NCBI GenBank assembly: GCA_017545325.1
Contig: JAFWOX010000065.1
Span: 9,362 to 73,361 of the forward strand
Origin: Oscillospiraceae bacterium
GTDB lineage: Bacteria > Bacillota_A > Clostridia > Oscillospirales > Oscillospiraceae
Reading direction: 5' to 3'
DNA length: 64,000 bases
Below are positions 51,822 through 61,000 of the stretch, piece by piece. Below the pieces are notes generated by a model. That model saw only the letters and a list, made by a program, of their open reading frames with translations. It did no database searches and had not been told where the DNA came from. Made by a program: the position numbers and the translations under genes. How positions within the stretch are numbered: position 1 is the first letter of the stretch; each line of letters starts with the position of its first letter.

Positions 51822-53231
51822 CTACTTTGCTTTCGCGCTGACGCCTGCTTTGTCATACCCGCCCCAGGCGCCGCCCACGCAGGCCCGGACCGTATAGGTA
51901 TAGGTGGTTCCGGGGATGAGGTCGGCGCTTCGATCCGGGTAGGCGGTGCCGGTAAAGGTGTTCGTGAGGCGGGTCCAGCCCGTCTCCCCGGCGGCCTTGC
52001 GGTAAACGGCATACTTCGCCGCTCCGTTCACCGCGTTCCATTCCACCGTGATCCTTCCGGCTGTTGCGGCTGCGCCGGTGAGCACAGGGATCGCAGAGGC
52101 TTTCGCGCTGACGCCTGCTTTGTCATACCCGCTCCAGGCGCCGCCCACGCAGGCCCGGACCGTATAGGTATAGGTGGTTCCGGCGATGAGGTCGGCGCTT
52201 CGATCCGGGTAGGCGGTGCCGGTAAAGGTGTTCGTGAGGCGGGTCCAGCCCGTCTCCCCGGCGGCCTTGCGGTAGACGGCGTACTTCGCCGCTCCGTTCA
52301 CCGCATTCCACTTCACCGTGATTTTTCCGGCTGTAGCCGTCGCGCTGAGCAAGTCCGGGACGATGGAGGCTGAAACCTTTATGCCGCCGCTCATTTTCGC
52401 GGCAACCGTACCGGCGGCATCCTTCGCATAGACCTTTGCCTTATAGGTTCCGGCTTCCGCAGGCGTATAGCTGTAGGTCGCCGCTGTCCCATAGGCCCCT
52501 TTTTTGACCAGGGTCCCATCCTTGTAAATATGAAAACAGTATCGGAGGGTTCCGCTGCCTCCCGTGGCCGCACCGGTCCAGGTGATCGCCTCCCCCACAG
52601 CAGAGCCGGTCTTGTTTGCCTTTATGCCGATAATGCTCACGGACACGCCGCCAAGATAATCCGGCGCATCCTGCCAAAGGTTGTAATAGGTCCCGTCGCC
52701 CAGCGCCGGCCACTGCCCTTCGCTGTGCCAGTCCGATACCTCATAGCTGTAATCGTTGACATAGTGCCAGACCACTGTATCCCCATCATGCAGGATCTGC
52801 TCCTTCAGGCCGCAGCCGGGATGACTTCCGTTGACGGTATACATCCAGCCGGACCGTTTTCCGTTGGTGAACTCGCTGAGCGCGTAGCCGCCTGTTGACT
52901 GGGGCGCATAAACGGTCTTCACATAATCCCGATCCGCGCCGACGCTCCGGATGCCCGCATTCCCCGTGGCCAGCACCCAGAGGTCGTATACGGTCGCACC
53001 CGCATTCAATTCATACTCAGCGGCAGGGATCCAGGTCACATAGGCCGGAAGATACGGGTCAGCGCCTAAATCTACGTCTTGTTCTGCTTTTTCCGCGCCG
53101 ATCAGTCGAAAAGAGACGGTGATCCCGCTCCCTGAGCCGCCCGCCGCGGATACCGCCCCCGCGGGGAAAAGGCAGATCAGCAGGACCAGGGCCAGACCGA
53201 TCAGAACGGTCTTTTTCCATGCTTTTTTCAT
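51822..53231 (-). CDS. Secreted DUF4430 protein with two near-identical FN3-like repeats
   Basis: 469 residues. Signal peptide (1-29, ending VSA-A), DUF4430 domain at about 35-190 (YVTWIPAAEYELNAGATVYDLW, TNGKRSGWMYTVNGSHPGCG, DGDTVVWHYVNDYSYEV), a PKD-like beta domain at about 200-285, then two fibronectin-III-like repeats of 90 residues each that are almost identical. There is no SLH or LPXTG anchor, so attachment to the surface is unclear; it may bind a partner. The DUF4430 domain is of the type in the giant SLH protein, not of the lipoprotein type. The ATG has AGGAGGCAGGAAGG ahead. Confidence 0.85.
   Translation of the reverse strand: MKKAWKKTVLIGLALVLLICLFPAGAVSAAGGSGSGITVSFRLIGAEKAEQDVDLGADPYLPAYVTWIPAAEYELNAGATVYDLWVLATGNAGIRSVGADRDYVKTVYAPQSTGGYALSEFTNGKRSGWMYTVNGSHPGCGLKEQILHDGDTVVWHYVNDYSYEVSDWHSEGQWPALGDGTYYNLWQDAPDYLGGVSVSIIGIKANKTGSAVGEAITWTGAATGGSGTLRYCFHIYKDGTLVKKGAYGTAATYSYTPAEAGTYKAKVYAKDAAGTVAAKMSGGIKVSASIVPDLLSATATAGKITVKWNAVNGAAKYAVYRKAAGETGWTRLTNTFTGTAYPDRSADLIAGTTYTYTVRACVGGAWSGYDKAGVSAKASAIPVLTGAAATAGRITVEWNAVNGAAKYAVYRKAAGETGWTRLTNTFTGTAYPDRSADLIPGTTYTYTVRACVGGAWGGYDKAGVSAKAK
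51831..52370 (-). repeat. Two tandem 270-base coding repeats
   Basis: The unit beginning TTTCGCGCTGACGCCTGC recurs exactly 270 bases later with only scattered differences. Each unit encodes one 90-residue FN3-like domain, so the copy number can change in frame by recombination. Confidence 0.9.
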
Positions 53232-53244
53232 CCTTCCTGCCTCC

Positions 53245-54891
53245 TCAGATCAGATTTCCCAGAGCCAGCATCCGGTACAGCATTTCCGCCACCTCGCCCC
53301 GCAGGATCTCCCGCGTCGGCTCGGCGTTCATATCCGATGTATCCAGGAGCTCGTTGGCATAGCAGAACGCCATGGCCTCCTTGGCCCAGGAGGCTATAGA
53401 CCGGTAATCCATATAATCGCAGAGCGTATCATTCTGCTCCGCCTCGCTCATGGCCGCATCCAGACCGCAGAGCCTGGCCGCGCGGACAGTCATGACGGCG
53501 GCCTCCTGCCGGGTGATGGTCCCCTCCGGATTGAATTCCGTATCCGAAACGCCGTTGACGAGGCCGTAGGTGTTCGCCGCGCCTACATATTTGGCATACC
53601 AGGCGTTTGCCGCCACGTCCGCGAACTTTCCGTTGGCCTTGGGCGTCAAGCCCAGGGCCTTCACCACGATGGTGGCATACTGGGCCCGGGTCATGGTGGC
53701 GTTGGGGGCAAAGCTGTCGTCCCCCATACCGTTGATGATCTCCCGGGACGCCAGGGCCTCTATGGCCCCCCGGTTCGGGCTGTTCTTCACATCCTGGAAC
53801 GTGATTCCGGGCCTGGTCACCGGTCTGGGCTGCACGTCCCTGTGCTTCCCCTCCAATCCTGTTCCGGGCTCCCGTATCTCCACGACGGGGGCGTCCCCGA
53901 TGCTGATGGCGTCCGTCATCCGATAGAGAGAATTCATGCTCTTTTCGCAGCGCAGGCAAGCGATCAGGGCATAAAGCCCCTGCTCCGCCGACATCTGGTT
54001 ATCCCCATCGCTGCCGTCCGAAATATGATAGAAGCCTCCATTCCCGGTACGGAACGTCAGGAGGTTGTCCAGCAGAGTCTTCCCATTTTTGATGAACCGG
54101 TCGTCATTCCAGCCGATCCCCAGCTCGCACAGGGCCACCAGCATTTGTACGACGCTCTCCGAATTCGACGCGCCCCACAGATTGGAGTAACCGCCCCGGG
54201 CGTCCTGCTTGCCGCTCATGCAGGCAAGCGCCCGATCGATGGCCGCCGAAACCGCGGGCTGGTCCTGATACTTCGCCAGAGCCTGGAGGGCCATGCCCGT
54301 GATATCCGGGTCGGCGGGATCCGCGGAGGTGCGGCGGGAGAGGGTCCAGCCCCCTTCGTCCAGTTCCTCCGCGAGGATACAATCGATGTACATCTGCCGC
54401 GTAGCCTGGGTCTCCGCCGACTGATTCTGCGGCATGGGATAGTTTGCGCTGTCCAGGGCGATGAGCGCCCAGATGGGGCCGTTCAGCCCCTGCCAGATGG
54501 TTTGATCGTAGTCCCCCAAGGGGGTCAGGAGGTTATATCCCCCCACGTCCCGGGCGTCCTTGCCCAGGGCAGACAGGGTGATGATGACCCGGGAATAATC
54601 CGTATATTTCCGCTTGTGCAGAACCCCCTCGACCTCCTGCACATGGGAGACCAGCTTCCCATAATACGCTTCAAAATAGCCGTTCGGCACGGCATACCCG
54701 CTCCGGGCCAGGCCAAGCACGGCCCATTCCCCTCCCACGTCCGCAAAGCCCGGATTGGGTACCGCGGAGAGCATATAGCGGGCGCTTTCGTTCACCAGCG
54801 TCTGCAGATCCGCCCCTTCCCCCCCGGCGGCGGGGACGAGCAGGGTCACAAAACAGATGAAAACCAGAATAAAGGACACGATTTTCCGCAT
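53245..54891 (-). CDS. Secreted alpha/alpha-toroid protein with SLH anchor
   Basis: 548 residues. Signal peptide (MRKIVSFILVFICFVTLLVP), an alpha/alpha-toroid domain of the prenyltransferase / cobalamin-carrier type at about 27-330 (GEWAVLGLARSGY, YTDYSRVIITLSALG, GPIWALIALDS, DPDITGMALQALAKY, GGYSNLWGASNSESVVQMLVAL), and three SLH units at about 370-548 (FQDVKNSPNRGAIEALASREIINGMG onward). This is the fold of the N-terminal domain of intrinsic factor and transcobalamin. It is encoded next to DUF4430 proteins and an ECF importer, suggesting ligand capture at the S-layer. The ATG follows GGAGGGTGGAG. Confidence 0.83.
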   Translation of the reverse strand: MRKIVSFILVFICFVTLLVPAAGGEGADLQTLVNESARYMLSAVPNPGFADVGGEWAVLGLARSGYAVPNGYFEAYYGKLVSHVQEVEGVLHKRKYTDYSRVIITLSALGKDARDVGGYNLLTPLGDYDQTIWQGLNGPIWALIALDSANYPMPQNQSAETQATRQMYIDCILAEELDEGGWTLSRRTSADPADPDITGMALQALAKYQDQPAVSAAIDRALACMSGKQDARGGYSNLWGASNSESVVQMLVALCELGIGWNDDRFIKNGKTLLDNLLTFRTGNGGFYHISDGSDGDNQMSAEQGLYALIACLRCEKSMNSLYRMTDAISIGDAPVVEIREPGTGLEGKHRDVQPRPVTRPGITFQDVKNSPNRGAIEALASREIINGMGDDSFAPNATMTRAQYATIVVKALGLTPKANGKFADVAANAWYAKYVGAANTYGLVNGVSDTEFNPEGTITRQEAAVMTVRAARLCGLDAAMSEAEQNDTLCDYMDYRSIASWAKEAMAFCYANELLDTSDMNAEPTREILRGEVAEMLYRMLALGNLI

Positions 54892-54917
54892 TATTCTCCA
54901 CCCTCCAAAAACGCCTT

Positions 54918-54994
54918 CTTGGGACGCGGTTTTTCCGCGCCCCAAGGCATGTTTTCCGGCGGTCCCACGCCCCGGCTTACCGGGGCATGGGACC
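54918..54994 (-). terminator. Two hairpins between the giant SLH gene and the toroid gene
   Basis: GGTCCCACGCCCCGG/CCGGGGCATGGGACC (54961-54994, one mismatch) and CTTGGGACGCGG/CCGCGCCCCAAG (54918-54946, one mismatch). Only weak T-tracts follow, so they may attenuate transcription or protect mRNA ends rather than fully terminate. Confidence 0.55.
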
Positions 54995-55002
54995 AATGCT
55001 TT

Positions 55003-58000
55003 TTATTTCAGGATGAGCTTCACCAGGCGCTGCAGCAGCGTGGCCACTTCCGCGCGGGTGGCGTCGCCCTGAGGATTCAGGTTCCCGCGTTCGTCCCCCC
55101 GGAACAGGCCGACCTCCACAGCCCAGGCTATGGCGTCCGCCGCCCAGTCGGAGACCTTCGCGCCGTCGCCATACCGGTTCACGCTTCCCTTGGCGCTCAC
55201 ATCCAGCCCCAGGTACGCCGCATAGCGGTACAGGATCGTGGCGATCTGCTCCCGGGTGATCCTGTCGCCGGGGGCGAAGCCGCTGCCGTTGCCCCTGACG
55301 ATCCCTTCCGCCGCGGCCCAGACCACAGCGTCGGCATACCAGGCGTCCGCGGGCACATCGCTGAAGCTCGTCTTTCCGCTGACCCTCGGCTCGTTCTCCA
55401 AACGGTACAGCACCGTGACCAGCATCGCCCGGGTCATGGCGGCCTTCGGGTCGAACCTGTTCTCGCCTACCCCTTGGAAAAGCTCATGGCTGCTGACGAA
55501 ATCCACCGCCCCGGCGAACCAATCGTCTTCCTTCACATCGACGAAGGTCTTTCTGTTGTCCGCAACCTTCACCGTCGCCCCGGCGGGGATCAGCGCATAG
55601 GCCATGCCGTTCTCCACATAGGACTTCTTCAGGAGCTCCTCCGTTCCGTCCGGCTTGACCAGGACGACCACCCAGCCGTCCTCCGGCGCGGGCAGCTGGA
55701 CCTTCTGCATCCCGCCAGCCGGCGCGGGGGCGGGATTCGTTCCCGTCCCGGTCCCCGGGTCGGAGCCGGGGTCTGCGCCGCTGTTGACGCCGACGCCGCC
55801 GCCCCATCCGCCGAGATAATCCGGGGCCAGGAGCCAGCGATTGTAATAGGTCCCATCGCCCAGGGACTGCCAGGCCCCCTCGCTGATCCAGTCCGCCACC
55901 TCGTAGGAGTAGTCGTTCACATAGTGCCAGACGACCACGTCCCCGTCATGCAGCGGCTGCTCCTTCAGGCCGAAGCCGGGGTGTCTGCCGTTGATGGTAT
56001 ACATCCAGCCGGAGCGCTTGCCGTTGGTGAACTCGCTCAGCTCATAGCCGGCCGGCGCATAGACCGTCGCCACATAGTTCTTTTCCGCCCCGACGCTCCG
56101 GATGCCGTACTGCCAGGTTGCCAGCACCCACAGGTCGTACACCGACGCGCCTTCATCCAGGGCATACTGCGTGGTGGGGATCCAGGTGACGTAGTTGGGC
56201 AAATAGGCTTCCTTCCCCAGGTCCACGTCCTTGGCCGCCAGTTCTGCGCCGATGAGCCGCATGGTCACATGGAGCTTGCCGTCGTCCACCTCCGGGGAGC
56301 TGCCGTTCAGCAGTTCCCATTTCCGCTCCGCTTCCAGCAGCTCGGGGAGCTTGGTGACCTGCCGCTTCTGTGCCTCGGTCAAGGCGTTGTAGGCATTCCG
56401 GGCCGCCTCGATCGCGGCTCCGCTGCCCCTCGTGACCTCGCCGATGGCGCTGATCAGGTCGTCCACGCCCTTGGCCGCGGCCTTGTCCGCCTTCAGCGCG
56501 GTCAGCTTCGCCTCCGCGGCCTCCAGCGCATCCAGCCTCGTGACCAGGGCCTTCTGCTCCTCCGTCAGGGCGTCGTATGCCGCCCGAGCCGCCTGGATAT
56601 CGCTTTCGCTGGTCAGGCTCACCTCGCCGATGGCATCGATCAGATCATCCACGCCCTTGGCGGCAGCCTGGTCGACGTCCTCCTGGCCGGCGGACTCCGT
56701 CAGTTCTTTATACTTTTTCTCCGCGGCTTCCAGAACAGCCAGGTTGCTCACCAGGGCCTTCTGTTCATCGGTCAGCGCATTGTACGCCGCCCGGGCCGCG
56801 TCGATCTTCGCTTTGCTTTCCAGGGTTACCTCGCCGATGGCGCCGATCCGTTTCTCCACCGCTTCGGCTGCAGCCCGGTCCGCTTTTTCTTCCGCCGTGG
56901 CAAACTCCACGTCGCTCATATCATAGAGGGTATTCTGATTCTTCTTGAACCGGTCGTAGGCCACTAAGCCGTAAGCCGCCTGCTCCGTCGCCATCTGGTT
57001 GTCCGCAGCGCCTGCCAGGTGCCGGAAGGCTCCGGTGCTCTCGTTCCGGTAGCTCAGCATATCCGCCAGGAGGCTGTTTCCGTTTTTCACGAAGGCGGGG
57101 TCCGTATCCGCGTCCCTGCCCAGGGAGGACAGGGCGATGATGGCCCACACATCCGCCTCCACGCTGCCGAAGCCGCCGTCGGCGTTCTGCACGCCGGAGA
57201 GGAACGCCAGGGCGTTATCCACCATGGCTTTCACTTCTGCGGCGGTCACGCTGCCGCCCAGCGCGGCGAGCCTGGAGGAATCCAGATAGTAGGGCGCCAG
57301 GGCATAGACGGCTGCGGCGGTGACGTCCAGGTCCGGCGTGCCTTTGCCCTCGATGGCCCAGGCTCCGCTCTCCTGCTGATTGGCCTTCAGGGAGGCGATC
57401 AGAGCCGCCCGGGCCGCCTTGCCCGCGGCGGTATCCAGGTAATCATGGGAATCCATGGCCAGGAGGGCGAAGGCGGTGCCGTTGTTGCCCTGCCATTCCG
57501 CCCAGTAGTCTCCGTTACTCTGCTTATCCAGCAGGTGAGCCGTCAGGTCATAGGTCCCCTTGTCCGTGGTGATGTTGGAGGCGTCCACCCCCATGCTGGT
57601 GAGGGCCAGGATCACCCGGCTGTACTCGGTGTAGTTCTTCTCCGCCAGGATGCCATCAGTCTCATCCAGATATTTCTTCAGGTTCTCCAGGTAAACCTCG
57701 TTCCAGGCGTCCTCCGCAACGCCGCCCCGGTTCAGGGCAAAGACGACCCATTCGCCCATGGTGGAGCCCACATCCGGGTTCGGCACATTGGCCTTCAGGT
57801 ACGCCTCCACGGCGGCCAGGGCCTTTTCGTAGTCCGCCAGCTGGGCGGGTGCCACGTAGACCGCGGCGCTGATGCTGCCGGAACCGGCGACCGTATCGCT
57901 CTTCCCGCCGGAGGTCAGGGTAACGGTGAAGCGGTAGCTGCCCGCCGTCCCCTGGGCATTCTGTTCGTCTCCGGCTTTCGCGGGGGTCACGCTGTCGATG

Positions 58001-61000
58001 GTCACGGCATAGGCCGCGCCGCTGAGCTCCAGCCCCTTCAGCCTGCCCTCAACGAAGGTCTTCAGGCTGGCCGCGTCGTTGGCGGTGCGCTGGTCCGTAT
58101 CCCAGCTCTGGTCCGCAAGGGTCTGCTTGGCGGCGGCCAGGATATCCTCCGCCGTCTGCTCCGCGATGACCACCTGCAGGGTGTATTCCTTCTTCGTTCC
58201 GTCCTCGGCGGTAACGGCGAAGCTCCAGCTCATGCCGTCGTCGCCTGTCATAGGTTTGCTCGCCGTCGCGGCGCTGTCCTCCGGGGTGACGACGATCTCC
58301 GCCGCCTTGGGGTATTCGCTCCCGTAGGGCAGGGTCACGGTGAACACGCTGCCGCTCCTGGCCGCGCTCACGCCGCCCACGGCCACCGCCGCCCCGGTAT
58401 TCCGGGACTGCCACAGGGCGTAGAGGTCCGCGGGAAGGGCGTTGGAAACGGCGGTGTAGGCCGCGCTGCTCACGCTGCCGTCCCCGTGCCAGCCCTTGAA
58501 GGCATAGCCGGTCTTCTCCGGAACGGGCAGGGCATCCCCGTCGTTCTCCAGGAGGTAGACAACCGTTTCTCCGTCCCTCAGGCTGTCGGCCGTGCCGCCG
58601 TTCAGGTGGAAGGTCACAGCCGCCACCCGGGAATCGGGGATCAGGGTATAGGTACCTGCGGCGGAGACGGCAAAGGTGATACCGCCGGCGTTCCCCGCAG
58701 CCTCCAGATAGGCCCCGTTATACAGGACCCTGCTGTATTCCGACCCGGCCGCAGGCAGGGTCAGGGTGATCTCGCCCGTGAGGGCCGCGGGAGGGACCGC
58801 CTGGACTTCCGTCCCCTTGGGGCTGCAGGCGTACAGGACCGCCAGGTCATAGGTGTTCGCGGCGGTCTCCCTCAGCTCCAGCCAGAGGCTGACCCCCTTC
58901 GTCCCCTCCGGCAGGCCCAGCTTATCCAGGTTCACCGCCTGCACCAGGTTGGTGACGGCGACGGGCTTCGTATCCCCGCCGACGGCGTAGACCCAGGACT
59001 CCAGAGCCGTCGCTTTTACCTCGCTGACGGTGAGCCTTACAGTGTAGCTCTGCCGGGTGGTCCCGTCCTCGGCGGTGACGGTGAAGGTCCAGGTCGCTCC
59101 GCCGTCGGAGGTCGCGGGCCCGGAGGCCGTCGCCTTGTCCGCCGGAACGACGGCGAAGATCGCCCTTGCCGGGTCGCTGCCGTAGGGCAGGACGGCGCTG
59201 AAGGCATTGCTGCCGGAGCTCTCGGCGGCGACGCCGTCCACGGTGACGCGCTTCACCCCCGCGTCGCTGCTCTTGACATAGAGCTTCGGGGTGATGCTGC
59301 CGGTCACGGTCTTTTCGTCGGAGGCCATGGCCGCCCCGGAGCCGATGGTAAAGGTCACCGCGGCGCTGTAGCTCCCCGGCGTTCCGCCGGCGTTGGCAGA
59401 GGTGCCGTCCCGGGCGGGCTTGCAGGGGTCGGGCTCCGCCACGGCAACGGTGATCCCGCTCCCCAGGCCGAGGCTCCCGATCCAGCTCTCCAGCGCGGTC
59501 TTCACCGTTCCGGCGCTGTTTGCCTCGGCGGAGGCGAAGTCCTTCGTCCCGCTCACCTTATCCATGGCGTCCCAAAGGGCGACGGTATTCACGGCCTTCA
59601 GGAGCTTGTTGGTCTCTCCTGCCGTAAAGTAGGCTTTTTGTGCAGGGTCCAGAGCCTCATATGCATCATAGGCGCTCTGGACCTTATCCCGGTCACTGCT
59701 CGTCAGGTCCTTGATTGCGGGGAGCTTGGAGATCAGAAGCTTGGTGTCGTCAATATCCTTGAAGGACTTGATCCTGTTCTCCAGCTCCACCAGCTTATCC
59801 GCATTGGTTACCGCGCTTTTGTCCGGCAGAGCTTCATAGTCCGCACGGAGCTGTTCGATGGACGCCGCGTGATCCGAATAAGTGCTGTATGTGATCTTAC
59901 CGATATCCAGATACGCCGCTTCGATCCGCGCTTCAATTCCGGAGGCCCCGGCGCCGTACACCAGGATCGTATATTTCGTGCCGGTGTAGTCACGGGCTTC
60001 CGCCCCCTGCTTGTTCATGCTGGGCCAGGCTTTTTCCCCGACGCCCACATAGAGCGTATCGCCGGGTTTCACCACTATGATCTCCGTGCGCTTGTAGAAA
60101 GCAGAGTCCTCGTCATAGGCATTGAGGAAGGTCTTGACCAGATAATTCTTGTTGGCGGCGGTTGGCGTCACGCGGATGCTTGCGCTCTCCCCTTCAACGG
60201 TCAGCGTATAATTCAGGAGACTGCCGTCAAATGGAGCGGGAGAAAGCGTGCCGCCGGTGATCACCAGATCGCTGAGGCTAGTATCGGAATTGCCCCAGGT
60301 CCCTCCGGCGTCCGCGCCCATGTTCTGGGAATAGACGATCTCGATGATGTCGCCGTTCTCCAGGGCGTTTGTGCCGCTGCCGCCGACCTTGAACTCGGGA
60401 AAGCCTTCGCTGACGAACCAGTCGTTGAGCTTGCCCAGCCAGCCGGAACCGGCTTCCCCGTCAAACTCGCCCAGCTTCTGCTCGCTTCCCCGATCCCAGG
60501 AACCGTTTTTATTGCTGTCGATATAAATGCTGGAGAGATAGGTGATCTCGTACCCTGTACCGCCGGAACCGGTCCAGGAAAACCCATTCAGAGCCAACGC
60601 TTTGAGCACGCAGGTCATCATGGTATCCCGCTCGCACAGATCATACCACCCACCGATGATGTCGCCTGTGAAGCTCCCGCCAGGGAAGGTATTATTCACT
60701 ACGGAGATATAGACCTGCCCGACCGTCGCACCGTAATCCGGCAAATTTGCAGAACCGGAGCCAGCGGAAATCTTCTTCACCGCTGCCATGGCGGTAATGG
60801 CCGCTTTTCGGGCCTCCGCGATCAGGTCCAGGGAAGCAGCGTTGTCGATTGTGCCATTTGTACTGACTGCGTTTTGATATACCGCCAGCAGTTCCTGCCA
60901 CGCTGTTTCGCTGTAATCTGCCTGATCGTACTCGTTGAAGGTTGCCGTCACCGCCGCCTTGGCCGCCTCCCTGGCCTCGGCGATCTCGGTATCCGTCCCG

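Noticed and set aside
51831..52370. Tandem repeat considered as a CRISPR array
   Set aside because: The unit is 270 bases, in frame and encodes two FN3-like domains; there are no short repeats with unique spacers.
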